Assembly: GCA_035455185.1 (NCBI GenBank)
Contig: DATIFQ010000497.1
Location: forward strand, 1 to 26,094
Source: JAEHDI01 sp035455185
GTDB taxonomy: Bacteria; Acidobacteriota; Terriglobia; Bryobacterales; Bryobacteraceae
DNA: 26,094 bases
Direction: 5' to 3'
The notes under the pieces: generated by a model
What the model saw: the letters and a program-made list of their open reading frames with translations, nothing else
What the model was told of the DNA's origin: nothing
Database searches by the model: none
In this document: in pieces, positions 1-8,621 of the stretch
Numbering within the stretch: the stretch's first letter is position 1
How the letters are laid out: each line of letters opens with the position of its first letter
Position numbers and translations under genes: made by a program

Positions 1-60
1 GTCTTGCAGTTTCATCATCCGCTCCATCTCGGCGGCCGAGTACTGCCGGGTCTCCCTCAC
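1..60 (-). CDS. Transposase, N-terminal fragment (cut by window edge)
   Basis: Twenty codons read leftwards off the window from a GTG at 60. The peptide is VRETRQYSAAEMERMMKLQD. An in-frame stop lies a few codons upstream, so the start must be at or near this GTG. The EMERMMKLQD segment resembles the start of ISNCY/IS481-type transposases, in which a helix-turn-helix segment follows and then an integrase core. Those domains would lie outside the window. The match is from memory of the family and rests on only 20 residues. The adjoining 80 bp carry repeated motifs typical of an IS end, which supports the call. Confidence 0.5.
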   Translation of the reverse strand, partial: MRETRQYSAAEMERMMKLQD

Positions 61-141
61 CCAGCCAGCCTCTCAGACCGCAATCCTCAAAGCGGACAGA
101 TCATCTGTGAATTCCACCGGACAGATCACATGTTAACGACA
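1..141 (-). mobile_element. Probable end of an insertion sequence
   Basis: The 11-mer CGGACAGATCA occurs twice, at 93-103 and 118-128, 25 bp apart. The second copy is followed by TGTTAACGACA (131-141). Such short repeated binding-type motifs between a transposase start and the element tip are typical of terminal regions of transposase-bearing elements. The tip is placed near 141 because the repeat structure stops there; the exact end and any target duplication cannot be fixed because the other end lies outside the window. The element sits about 85 bp upstream of a degraded amidohydrolase gene. Confidence 0.45.
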
Positions 142-224
142 GGGCGTCCAGGCGGGGATTGCGTTCCGGCTCCCGATCCGGTACGATGCGTCTCTTCGGT
201 AACGTTCACGAAGGATGCCGCCCT

Positions 225-567
225 ATGCCTTCTTGGTTTCAAATGATCCGGAGCGATCGGCGGATCATTCTGTCCGTCAGCGTGACCCTCGTCTTCCTGG
301 CGAAGCCGAGTCCGATCCTCGGCCAGATCAAGTACGGCGAAACACCGGGGGTGGTCCAAAGACGCACGCTGCTGCTCCACGACTTCAAGCCGAGATCGAT
401 GCTTCAGACCGCCGCGCATGCAGTCCAGCCGGCAAGACACCCTGTCATCGATGGGACGGTGGATGATATACGGGCTGGAGTTGCCCGACCCGGTCCTGGA
501 GAAGGTCTATCACCGGAACGCAGAAAGAATCCTCAGCCAGTTCCAGAGTGCGGGAGTTAGCCGATGA
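225..567 (+). pseudogene. Amidohydrolase (Amidohydro_2 type) remnant with internal deletion
   Basis: An ATG at 225, preceded by an AAGGA-type ribosome binding site, opens a good Sec signal peptide (RRIILSVSVTLVFLAKPSP) followed by LLLHDFKPRSMLQTAAH and then HPVID (to about 452). In exported amidohydrolases of this type that segment leads straight into the metal-binding HxH strand, which is missing here. Instead another frame carries RWMIYGLELPDPVLEKVYHR and then NAERILSQF to a TGA at 565-567. That is the usual C-terminal helix of the same family (LPDxVLxKxYxxNAxRIL). So both ends are present, in different frames, and the roughly 250-300 residue catalytic barrel with all metal ligands is gone. 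The open frame from 225 runs on to 560 but encodes nonsense after the junction. The remnant's TGA overlaps the ATG at 564 (ATGA), so the intact gene was probably translationally coupled to the next one. Confidence 0.72.
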
Positions 568-2816
568 ATTCTCTAGGACTGTTTCGTCTGGTCTGTGTTA
601 CGACGCAGCTTTCGGTTTGTGTGATCTCGATGGGGTGCGGCACGGCTCCGAACCCGAGCCGGAGGGGGCAAGGATCGGGATCGGAGGTGGCCACAACCAT
701 CAACCCCGCGGGTCCCATTGTCCTCAAGACGGCGGCGGCGGAGTTCGAAATCCTACCGAGTGGCTACATACGGGCGTACCTACTCAACGGCGCTAGCCGG
801 TTGTCCTTAGACGAGCCTGACGGTGGCAGTGACTTTCTGATCAGCGCTGGCGAGGAAATATCGAATTTTCAGCTTGACTTTACTCGTGCCAAAGTCATGG
901 ACGCCCACGGCAAGGTAGGAACGCACGGCAAGCGCGTTGAGGTCACAGGGCGCGCTTCCGCGGCCGCCGGCGCCGTCATCGAGAAAACGCTAGCGGTCGA
1001 AGTCTATGATGATTTCCCCAAACTTGCGGTGACCAGCCTGGCGTACAGGAACGCCGGCGATCGCGCATTCGCAGTAGATCGAGTGGTGGCTGCCAGCCAT
1101 CGTCTCAATGCTGCACTCGGCGATGCAAAGGCCGCGTCCTACAGTCTCTGGTCCTTCCAAGGATCGAGCTATGACTGGGGCAAGGATGATGTGCTGCCGC
1201 TCTCCGCCGCCTTCTACCGGCCGAACGTGATTGGCGGCCCCGGGCCGCAAGGCTTGGGCGGTGGGATCCCGATCGTTGATTTCTGGACCCGCAGCGTCGG
1301 GCTCGCCATCGGCCATATCGAGCCGGTGCCCTTGGTGATGTCCCTGCCGGTCCGGGTAGAGAAAGACGGCCGCGTTCGGGCGTCTATCGCGCTCGAGCCG
1401 CGGGCTGTTCTGAAACCAGGCGAGGCATACTCGGCCCCGCGCAGTTTTGTCGCCGTGCATTCGGGGGACTATTACGAACCCCTGGAGATGTGGTCGCGGG
1501 CCATCCAGCGGCAGAGTAGTTGGTCGATCGCCAAAGCTATTCCGCAGTCCTATGAGGCAAACTGGTGCGGCTGGGGCTACGAGTCTGATTTCACCACCGC
1601 GCAGATGCTCGGCACGCTTCCCAAGCTCAAGCAGTTAGGCTTCAGGTGGGCGACGCTGGACTTGCGGTGGTTCGACAATTACGGCGACTGGATGCCGCGC
1701 CCCGACACGTTCCCCGGTGACTCGATTAAGAACGTCGTTGATGAGTACCACAAACAGGGAATCCTGGTGCAGCTCTGGTACCAGCCGCTCTCGGCTGAGG
1801 ACGGCGTGGGAAAACATGGCCTGCCCAAACCGATGGCGATGTCGAGAATCATCAAAGAGCACCCGGATTGGGCGATTCTCGATAAAGATGGAAAGCGTGC
1901 ACGCCTGGTCAGCGCGGTTAGCACGGGTACGGCGATGTGCCCGGCGCTGCCGGCAGTGCAGCAGTACCATAGGCAACTTGTCCAGCGGTTCCTGGGTGAC
2001 TGGGGATACGACGGGTTGAAGATGGATTCCGTCTATTCCGTCCCGCCCTGCTACAACCCGAAGCACCATCACCAATCGCCGGAAGACTCCATCAAGGCGA
2101 TGGGACAGGTGTTTCAGGTCATCTTTGAGACTGCGCGTGAGGTAAAGCCGGAAAGCATCGTCCAGATTTGCCCTTGCGGAACCACGCCCAACTTAGCCTG
2201 GGTATTTTTCCAGGATCAGGCAGTTACTGCCGATCCCGTGGGCAGCGTCCAAGTTCGGCGCCGGATCAAAATGTACAAGGCGCTGCTCGGCCCGCGAGCG
2301 GCCGTGTTCGGTGATCACGTCGAACTCACCGACATGAAGCAAGTGGGCACGTCGACCAACGCAGTCACGTGGGTGGAGACGGGCAGGGATTTTGCCTCGA
2401 CCGTAGGCGCGGGCGGCGTCATCGGCACCAAGTTCACTTGGCCCGATCTTCCACCGCGCCCTCGTTACCGCGACGTCGTGCTCACGGCGGACAAGGAAGC
2501 GATCTGGAAGAAGTGGATCGATATCTACAATTCAAAGATGCTCTCGCGGGGCAACTTCCTGAACCTGTACACGATCGGGTACGACTTTCCGGAAGGCTAC
2601 GCCATCGAGAAGGACGGCAAGATGTACTATGCGTTTTTTCTGCCGGAACAGTCGGGCGTGTGGAAGGGTGAGATTGAGCTACGCGGGCTCAAGCCCGGCA
2701 GCTACCGTGTGTTCGACTACGCAAATGGAAAGGAGCTGGGCGAAGTTCCCGCGGCGAACCCCAAGCTGACGGCGGAATTCTCCGAGCACCTGCTGCTAGA
2801 AGTGAGCAGGCAGTGA
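564..2816 (+). CDS. Exported GH36-like alpha-galactosidase-type glycoside hydrolase (copy 1)
   Basis: A 750-residue protein of the melibiase/GH36 clan D type. The N-terminus is hydrophobic and ends in ISMGC, so it may be a lipoprotein anchored at Cys25, although Ser at -3 is not a standard lipobox residue. The layout fits GH36: N-terminal beta-sandwich (about 45-320), TIM barrel from NWCGWGYESDF (about 330) to about 640, and a C-terminal beta-sandwich ending in LLLEVSR. Candidate catalytic residues are the nucleophile Asp488 in GYDGLKMDS and the acid/base Asp557 in TADPVGS, in the order and spacing expected for the clan. Other landmarks are PCYNPKHHHQSPEDS, CPCGT and FGDHVEL. It should release alpha-linked galactose or a related sugar; exact specificity cannot be read from sequence. 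The start overlaps the stop of the amidohydrolase remnant. A paralogue starts at 6573. Confidence 0.8.
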   Translation: MNSLGLFRLVCVTTQLSVCVISMGCGTAPNPSRRGQGSGSEVATTINPAGPIVLKTAAAEFEILPSGYIRAYLLNGASRLSLDEPDGGSDFLISAGEEISNFQLDFTRAKVMDAHGKVGTHGKRVEVTGRASAAAGAVIEKTLAVEVYDDFPKLAVTSLAYRNAGDRAFAVDRVVAASHRLNAALGDAKAASYSLWSFQGSSYDWGKDDVLPLSAAFYRPNVIGGPGPQGLGGGIPIVDFWTRSVGLAIGHIEPVPLVMSLPVRVEKDGRVRASIALEPRAVLKPGEAYSAPRSFVAVHSGDYYEPLEMWSRAIQRQSSWSIAKAIPQSYEANWCGWGYESDFTTAQMLGTLPKLKQLGFRWATLDLRWFDNYGDWMPRPDTFPGDSIKNVVDEYHKQGILVQLWYQPLSAEDGVGKHGLPKPMAMSRIIKEHPDWAILDKDGKRARLVSAVSTGTAMCPALPAVQQYHRQLVQRFLGDWGYDGLKMDSVYSVPPCYNPKHHHQSPEDSIKAMGQVFQVIFETAREVKPESIVQICPCGTTPNLAWVFFQDQAVTADPVGSVQVRRRIKMYKALLGPRAAVFGDHVELTDMKQVGTSTNAVTWVETGRDFASTVGAGGVIGTKFTWPDLPPRPRYRDVVLTADKEAIWKKWIDIYNSKMLSRGNFLNLYTIGYDFPEGYAIEKDGKMYYAFFLPEQSGVWKGEIELRGLKPGSYRVFDYANGKELGEVPAANPKLTAEFSEHLLLEVSRQ

Positions 2817-2845
2817 GGGCGCCGCGGAGCGGCCAAGGTGATCAC

Positions 2846-5047
2846 ATGAGGAAAGCTTCTCTTATCGCATTGAGTTTTATCCTGGCTGTTTCGATGTTGT
2901 TCGGGCAAGCCCAGGAGCAGCGTGCTTATCGGGGTGTGACCGTCAGTCCGTCTTATTCGTATCACATGTCCGGACGAACTGACTGGATCAAGGGTTATTT
3001 CGTCCGGATCGACGATCCGCAAGCGATCCGGAATCCCGGTCTCGTGTTCCTGGCGAGCGGTATCGACCATGCCGGCGAGGCCCTCTTGAAAGTCAACGGC
3101 AAAGACTATGACGTGCCTCCGTTGGAAGGCGACTTCAGTGGGCGGGCCAAGCCCACCGCGAATGAGGCCTCGGGGAAATCCGGCTTCTATGCCTACGAGC
3201 GAGGTGGCGACGACGTGGTTGCGAAGATCGTCGTTCCGTTGAAGGCGAGTGATCTGAGAGCTGGGGCCAACCAGGTGGAGTTTTACAGAAGCCCCGACAG
3301 TGATGGATTCGAAATTCCCGCCGCGCAGGTGGAATCGGTCGAGCAGAGAGAGCCTGCGGTTTTGGGGCAGACCTACCACCTGTTGTCCCGCGGACGGCCG
3401 GCGACAGTCCGTGACTTCGATGCGGTCATTGCTGTCAAACCGGAGGACCATCGCCGCGCCGAGGAGGTGCCCGAGTGGGCCAGGCGGGGCATGGTGAATT
3501 TTTATCGTGCCGGGATGCCCACGGATCAGCTCGAGCGAATGTTCCAGATGTTCGAGGAGGCTCACGTCAACCTGATCTCGGTCGGGGTTCCCCGTCAGAA
3601 AGACAGTGAAGCCTACAGCCGCGCGAGAGCGCTGATCGAGCGATGTCACGCAAAAGGCCTCAAGGCGGTGGGTTTCAATTCCCTGGGCGGAGTTCCTCTC
3701 AGGGAAGTTCTCCTAAACCCGGAAGTGGAGAGTTGGGTCGCGCGCGACGAGTACGGAAACAAACTCTGGCAGGTCCAGGGGTCCTCGTTTGCCGCCGATA
3801 TCTCCGACAAGGGTTACCGCCGGTCTGTTCTCGATCACGCAGCGCTACAAATAGACGCTGGCGTCGACGAACTCTATTACGATTACGCCCTCGGAGGCAC
3901 CGGCGATGTTCGCACGCTGTTCGCCGAAATCCGCGCCATCGCCAAACAGAAGGGCAAGAACATCTCGGTGTTCGGCAACTGCAAGGGCAACATCCTGGTG
4001 GACGAGATTGCCGACCTGGTGAAGTCCGAAGGCACCGAAGAGGCGGGCGTTTGGGACGGAAAATGGGTGCACAACATCCCGCAGGCGCGGTTCTACTACG
4101 GCGTCGCCGAGGGCGGCAAACGCTATGAGAGCAAATACGAAGGTGCCGACCCGGGCGTGCCCAATCCCGGCGCGCACGACGTACGCGAAGGAATGAAATG
4201 TGGCTGGAGGAAACCGATCGCCGAGGCGTCGGCCTTCCAGTCGGAGTTCGCCATTGCCGAGGCGGGCGAGAAACTCCTGAGTGGCTGGATCCATCTGAAC
4301 CATCCGCTCGCGGTGCAATCGTGGAAAGAAATCTGCACATACTTCGGATTCCGCCACGACAATCGCGACTTATATACGGACGTATCCACGGTCAGCAAGA
4401 TCGGGGTGATCGCGCCGCCGCTGATCCCCAGCTTCGAGGTCTCGCTCCGGCGCGAAAGCCTCTACAAAGCCCTGGCCGAGATGAACATCATGTATGAGGT
4501 GTTGCTGCTGCACCGGATCTCGGCCGACAGGCTCGCCCGTTATAAGACCGTCATCATCACCGACATCCCTTGGATGGAGGCATCCCAGGCAGCGGCCATC
4601 AAGACGTTCAAGCAGGCGGGCGGCAAGATCTACGCGATCGGCGGCGCGAAGAAGTTCCGCGACATGGCTGATGTCGTATCGCCTGCAGACCTGTTCGCGA
4701 AGCTGTCGGAGCCTTCGGCCCGGAAGACGCTGGCGGAATCTCTGCGCCGTCTGGAAGGCGAGCCCTTGGTGATGGTGGAAGGAGCCCCGTATGTCGCAGC
4801 CAACCTTGCCAAGAAGAACCGCCAGAATCGGTTCTTCCTTCACCTGGTGAACTATGACCGGCCGCTCAAGGACGTGCGGGTGAAAGTGAATCTCGACGGC
4901 ATCGCCGAGTCGATCAATGCCAAAGGTCTGCGCCTGTACTCTCCTGACGCGGTTCCCAAGACGGTTAATGTCACCAGGGCCACCGGCAAGTCGGTCGAGT
5001 TTGTCGTGCCGGCTCTGGAGGTGTACGACGTGATCACCTTCGACTAG
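2846..5047 (+). CDS. Exported putative glycoside hydrolase of unassigned family (copy 1)
   Basis: A 733-residue protein. I chose ATG 2846 over an in-frame GTG at 2813 because it begins a clean Sec signal peptide (MRKASLIALSFILAVSMLFG) and has AAGGTG six bases upstream. After the leader there is a beta-sandwich (about 25-190), then a TIM-barrel-like region from about residue 210 (MVNFYRAGMPTDQLERMFQM). Landmarks are ELYYDYALGG (Asp346), GNCKGN, KSEGTEEAGVWDGKW (Glu395, Glu398/399, Asp404) and YESKYEGADPG. Next comes a glutamine-amidotransferase-like beta-alpha domain as in beta-galactosidase trimerisation domains (about 510-610), and a final beta-sandwich ending in VPALEVYDVITFD. This resembles 'hypothetical glycosyl hydrolase' barrels, but I cannot assign a GH family. 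The paralogue at 8618-10786 conserves all the landmarks. It sits 29 bp after the GH36-like gene and is surely co-transcribed. Confidence 0.68.
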   Translation: MRKASLIALSFILAVSMLFGQAQEQRAYRGVTVSPSYSYHMSGRTDWIKGYFVRIDDPQAIRNPGLVFLASGIDHAGEALLKVNGKDYDVPPLEGDFSGRAKPTANEASGKSGFYAYERGGDDVVAKIVVPLKASDLRAGANQVEFYRSPDSDGFEIPAAQVESVEQREPAVLGQTYHLLSRGRPATVRDFDAVIAVKPEDHRRAEEVPEWARRGMVNFYRAGMPTDQLERMFQMFEEAHVNLISVGVPRQKDSEAYSRARALIERCHAKGLKAVGFNSLGGVPLREVLLNPEVESWVARDEYGNKLWQVQGSSFAADISDKGYRRSVLDHAALQIDAGVDELYYDYALGGTGDVRTLFAEIRAIAKQKGKNISVFGNCKGNILVDEIADLVKSEGTEEAGVWDGKWVHNIPQARFYYGVAEGGKRYESKYEGADPGVPNPGAHDVREGMKCGWRKPIAEASAFQSEFAIAEAGEKLLSGWIHLNHPLAVQSWKEICTYFGFRHDNRDLYTDVSTVSKIGVIAPPLIPSFEVSLRRESLYKALAEMNIMYEVLLLHRISADRLARYKTVIITDIPWMEASQAAAIKTFKQAGGKIYAIGGAKKFRDMADVVSPADLFAKLSEPSARKTLAESLRRLEGEPLVMVEGAPYVAANLAKKNRQNRFFLHLVNYDRPLKDVRVKVNLDGIAESINAKGLRLYSPDAVPKTVNVTRATGKSVEFVVPALEVYDVITFD

Positions 5048-5123
5048 CTCAGGGTGGCCGGACATCGTCCGCCGCCGCATCGAGGAGGGATGAAAGCGTG
5101 AAGTGGAGTCAAGAGGAGGACCT

Positions 5124-6395
5124 ATGGAGAAGTCCATCGCAACGGGTCGGCGCGCGTTTCTGAAATGGGTCGGCGCGCTTCCGCTGCTTGGGTATATAGC
5201 CACCCAGGGCGTTCTGGAAAAGGCCTTCGGCGCCGCGAAACGGAACTACAGCAAGAACATTTACACGCGCATCGGCGTCAGGCCGGTAATCAACGCCCCG
5301 GGGCCCTGGACTTACATCAGCGGCACGCTCGAACTGCCCGAGGTCAAGGCCGCCAAGCAGCAGGCGGCCGAGTACTTCGTGGACATGTGGGAACTGCAAC
5401 GCGCCGTGGGCCGGCGGCTGGCGGAGCTTTCCGGCGCCGAAGCGGGAATGGTCACCTCCGGCGCAGCGGGCGCCATGGCCGCAGCCACCGCGGCCTGCAT
5501 AGCTGGGACTGATCCGGCCAAGATCTGGCAGCTTCCCGACACCACCGGGCTAAAGAACGAAGTCGTGATGTTCGGTGGGCGCAGTCTGTTCGACAGTGCG
5601 ATCCGGCTGGCTGGGGGCAGGCTCGTGGTCGCAAATACCTATGAGGAGCTGCAGGCGGCCCTGAACGAAAACACGGTCATGGTTTACACGACCGCTCGCG
5701 GGGAGGGGCTGGAGAAGGCTTTGGCCATCACCAGGAAGGCGGGCATACCCTTACTGGTGGACTGGGCGGCCGGCGTACCTCCGATCGAGAACCTATCACT
5801 GCTGGCCAAGATGGGCGTCGATCTATACACATTCAGCGGGGGCAAGGGTTTGTGCGGTCCCCAGTGTACGGGCCTTCTGCTGGGCCGAAAGGACCTGATC
5901 GAGGCCGCGCTCGCCAACTACAATCCCTGGGAAGGGGCAGTATGCCGGCCCATGAAAGTGGGCAAAGAAGAGATCATGGGCCTGCTCGCAGCGGTGGAAG
6001 CATGGAAGAAGATCGACCTGGCCGCTCTGAATCGGGAATGGAGCAGGCGAGTGAAGCGCATCTCGAAAGTGGTGGAGACAGTGCCGGGCGTGACCACGGA
6101 GACGCAAACGATCTATGCGTCTGAAAGCCTCACGGTGAAATGGGACGAAGCGGCCTTCAAACTCACCGTAACCGAATGTGCCCGCAAGCTGCGGGACGGC
6201 ACGCCGCGCATTGAAGTCCTGACGGCGCACAATCCCAGCGCGGTTCCCGGCGCCCGCGAGGGTGACCCCAAGAACCCGCGCTCACCGCGCGCCGACCAAC
6301 TGCGAATCGTTTCACTGACCATGCAGGCCGGTGAGGAACTGCTGGTGGCTCGGCGCCTGCGCGAGGTCTTGACCGAAGCGCGGAAAAACGCTTGA
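5124..6395 (+). CDS. Tat-exported SelA-like PLP-dependent enzyme
   Basis: A 423-residue fold-type I PLP enzyme of the SelA-related group, which includes the D-glucosaminate-6-phosphate ammonia-lyase DgaE. ATG 5124 is preceded by GAGGAGGA at a good distance and opens TGRRAFLKWVGALPLLGY, a Tat-type leader. YTRIGVRPVINAPGPWTYIS is the family's usual N-terminus. The PLP lysine is Lys241 in FSGGKGLCGPQCTGLLLG and the pyridine-nitrogen aspartate is Asp213 in LLVDWAAGVPP. The true SelA is cytosolic and needs tRNA-Sec; this protein has an export signal and no nearby selB or tRNA-Sec, so it is not a selenocysteine synthase. Expected chemistry is beta-elimination or aldol-type cleavage of an amino- or hydroxy-acid. 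Substrate unknown. It lies 76 bp after the barrel enzyme. An exported amidohydrolase of the family usually paired with this one is encoded at 24746. Confidence 0.8.
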   Translation: MEKSIATGRRAFLKWVGALPLLGYIATQGVLEKAFGAAKRNYSKNIYTRIGVRPVINAPGPWTYISGTLELPEVKAAKQQAAEYFVDMWELQRAVGRRLAELSGAEAGMVTSGAAGAMAAATAACIAGTDPAKIWQLPDTTGLKNEVVMFGGRSLFDSAIRLAGGRLVVANTYEELQAALNENTVMVYTTARGEGLEKALAITRKAGIPLLVDWAAGVPPIENLSLLAKMGVDLYTFSGGKGLCGPQCTGLLLGRKDLIEAALANYNPWEGAVCRPMKVGKEEIMGLLAAVEAWKKIDLAALNREWSRRVKRISKVVETVPGVTTETQTIYASESLTVKWDEAAFKLTVTECARKLRDGTPRIEVLTAHNPSAVPGAREGDPKNPRSPRADQLRIVSLTMQAGEELLVARRLREVLTEARKNA

Positions 6396-6415
6396 ACGTG
6401 TCGGGAGACCAGTGA

Positions 6416-6547
6416 ATGAGGAACTATGTCTTGCTCGCATGCCTGCTAGGGTTAGCGTCAGGGGCGAAGGCGGCTCAGCGATCTCTGATCCAAGTGCGAA
6501 CAAGCGCCGCCGCCCGATTTTGCTCAAGAGCAGTGCAGAAGATGTAG
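6416..6547 (+). pseudogene. Short ORF with signal peptide, probable remnant of a GH36-like gene
   Basis: ATG 6416 to TAG 6545-6547 gives 43 residues. It starts with a convincing Sec leader (MRNYVLLACLLGLASGAKAA) and continues QRSLIQVRTSAAARF before losing any pattern. The segment SLIQVRTSAAARF resembles the first mature strand of the GH36-like protein at 564 (PIVLKTAAAEFEI). I therefore read it as the surviving 5' end of another GH36-like copy, or of the original 5' end of the gene that now starts at 6573. An unrelated small exported peptide cannot be excluded; the upstream GGGAGA is only a weak ribosome binding site. Confidence 0.4.
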
Positions 6548-6572
6548 ATTGCCCGGACCCAGGGGAATCGTT

Positions 6573-8621
6573 ATGGTCGAAAGCAGACAGTTGGCTATCC
6601 TTCTCATGACTATGAGCCTCGATGCAGGCCTGACGGGTCTCCTGCAGGCCCAAGCTCGCGTGGAAGGGAAGAATATCCGCATCGAGTTCAACTCATCGCT
6701 GCACAGCCGCGTCATCGCCAAAATAGGAGGCAAGGAGATCGTCGTCGGCCCGTTCTCGCCGTCCGAATTCGTGACCGTGAGCGGAACCCAAGTGAAGGAT
6801 TTCCGTCAGACGGGGCAAAAGACGGAGCCGCTGGCGGACGAGTTTGGCCGCGGCCGGCGCCTTGTGATCACGGGTGAGGCTGCGTCGCTCATCAAGACCG
6901 TGACGGTCACCATCTATGACGAATTCCCGCGCCTGGCGTTCTACGACGTTCAATACACAAATACCGGGATCTCGGACAGGCAAGTGACAGCCTGGACGAA
7001 TCAGCACTACTCGATCGCTGCCGGACAACCCGCCGGCGACCCGGCCTTCTGGTCCTATCAGAGCGCGTCTTACTCGAAGCGGCCGGACTGGGTACTCCCG
7101 CTCAAGCCAAAGTTCCACCAGGAAAACTTTCTTGGGATGAACTCTTCTGATTACGGCGGCGGCACGCCCGTTGTCGATGTCTGGCGCAGGGATGTGGGGA
7201 TCGGCGTAGGCCACGTCGAGTTGACTCCCAAGCTGGTATCGCTACCGGTGGACCAGGTAGATGATCACTCAGCGGAGGTCGCCATCAGGTATGAGCACGC
7301 GGAGACTCTCAAACCAGGCGGTACCCTGAAGACGTTTCGTACGTTTGTCACCGTGCACCGGGGCGATTACTTTCAAACGTTGACCGAGTATCGCAGGGCC
7401 ATGCTCAAGCGGGGCATCAAGTTTGACCCGGCGCCGGCCAGCGCCTTCGAGCCGATTTGGTGTGCGTGGGGCTTTGGCAAGGATTTTACTCCTGCGCAGA
7501 TCGACGGCGCGCTGCCCATTGTTAAGAAGCTGGGCTTTGGGTGGGTTACGGTAGACCACGGCTGGCAGACCACGGAAGGGGATTGGTGCCTGAACCCGAA
7601 GAAGTTTCCGCACGGCGACGCGGATATGAAAGCCCTCGTCCGGCGAATCCACGCGAATGGACAGAAGGCCCAACTCTGGTGGGGACCTCTCATCGCAGGA
7701 CCCGAGAGCGAAACGCTCAAGGCCCATCCGGAGCAGGCGCTGCTGAGTGCGGATGGTGCGAAACAGCGGATCACGTTCTGGAACGGATGGTATTTGTGCC
7801 CGGCCGATCCGCAGGTGGTGGACTATTTGCGGACGATCGTCGTGAAAGCGTTGAGGGATTGGGACTTCGATGGGCTGAAACTGGACGGCATGCACATGAA
7901 CGGCGCGGCTCCATGTTACAACCCGGCACACAAGCATACTCGGCCCGAGGACTCGGTCGAGGCGATGCCCCAGGTTTTCAAGGCGATCTACGACACGGCG
8001 CGAAGCGTTAAGCCGGATGTACTCATAGAGTGGTGCCCGTGCGGCACGTCGTTCAACTTTTACACGCTACCTTATCTGAATATGAGCGTAGCGTCGGACC
8101 CGCGAGGGTCGTTCCAAATCCGATCCAAAGGGAAGACGCTCAAAGCCCTACACGGGGACTCGACGGCATACTTCGGCGATCACGTAGAGCTCAGCACCGG
8201 CCGGGACGATTTCGCCTCCACGATCGGCGTCGGTGGTGTGGTGGGAACGGAGTTCACCTGGCCGCCAGGCGCTGGCGGGCGCAGTCGTGGCGAGCTGACA
8301 CCGGAGAAGGAGCAGATCTGGGCGAAGTGGATCCAGATCTATCGGGACAAGATGCTGTCGCGAGGCGAATACCTGGGCGACCTGTACGATATTGGCTTTG
8401 ACCGGCCGGAAACCCATGCCATCCGCAAGGCTGAGAATATGTACTACTCCTTTTATGCGCCCGACTTTAAGGGTGTAGTCGAACTCCGAGGCCTAGGCAG
8501 CCGCAGCTACACGATCACGGACTTTGTGAACGGGAAAACTCTGGGCTCGCTCCGTGGTCCGGCCGGGAGGTTGGAAGTGCAATTCCAGAAATACCTGCTG
8601 CTCGAAGCCAAGCCGGGCTAA
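6573..8621 (+). CDS. Exported GH36-like alpha-galactosidase-type glycoside hydrolase (copy 2)
   Basis: A 682-residue paralogue of the protein encoded at 564. ATG 6573 is preferred over the upstream TTG at 6549 because AGGGGAA lies six bases before it. The leader (QLAILLMTMSLDAGLTGLLQ, cleavage after AQA) is weaker than those of the neighbours. The barrel begins at WCAWGFGKDFTPAQ (about 296). The candidate nucleophile is Asp438 in FDGLKLDGMHMNG and the acid/base is Asp509 in VASDPRGS. Shared with copy 1 are CYNPxHxHxxPEDS, CPCGT, FGDHVEL, DFASTxGxGG, DKMLSRG and the C-terminal NGKTLGSL strand. It is about 70 residues shorter than copy 1, mostly in the N-terminal part. Its stop codon overlaps that of the converging gene at 8618 by 4 bp. 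Confidence 0.8.
   Translation: MVESRQLAILLMTMSLDAGLTGLLQAQARVEGKNIRIEFNSSLHSRVIAKIGGKEIVVGPFSPSEFVTVSGTQVKDFRQTGQKTEPLADEFGRGRRLVITGEAASLIKTVTVTIYDEFPRLAFYDVQYTNTGISDRQVTAWTNQHYSIAAGQPAGDPAFWSYQSASYSKRPDWVLPLKPKFHQENFLGMNSSDYGGGTPVVDVWRRDVGIGVGHVELTPKLVSLPVDQVDDHSAEVAIRYEHAETLKPGGTLKTFRTFVTVHRGDYFQTLTEYRRAMLKRGIKFDPAPASAFEPIWCAWGFGKDFTPAQIDGALPIVKKLGFGWVTVDHGWQTTEGDWCLNPKKFPHGDADMKALVRRIHANGQKAQLWWGPLIAGPESETLKAHPEQALLSADGAKQRITFWNGWYLCPADPQVVDYLRTIVVKALRDWDFDGLKLDGMHMNGAAPCYNPAHKHTRPEDSVEAMPQVFKAIYDTARSVKPDVLIEWCPCGTSFNFYTLPYLNMSVASDPRGSFQIRSKGKTLKALHGDSTAYFGDHVELSTGRDDFASTIGVGGVVGTEFTWPPGAGGRSRGELTPEKEQIWAKWIQIYRDKMLSRGEYLGDLYDIGFDRPETHAIRKAENMYYSFYAPDFKGVVELRGLGSRSYTITDFVNGKTLGSLRGPAGRLEVQFQKYLLLEAKPG

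Noticed and set aside
2717..3649. 310-codon open frame on the minus strand
   Set aside because: Antisense to well-supported plus-strand genes, no family resemblance, no ribosome binding site.
4370..5203. 277-codon minus-strand frame across the 5048-5123 gap
   Set aside because: Mostly antisense to the barrel enzyme; the gap itself holds only the ribosome binding site of the next gene.
5124..6395. Selenocysteine synthase (selA)
   Set aside because: The fold and lysine motif are SelA-like, but the protein has an export leader and there is no selB, selD or tRNA-Sec nearby.
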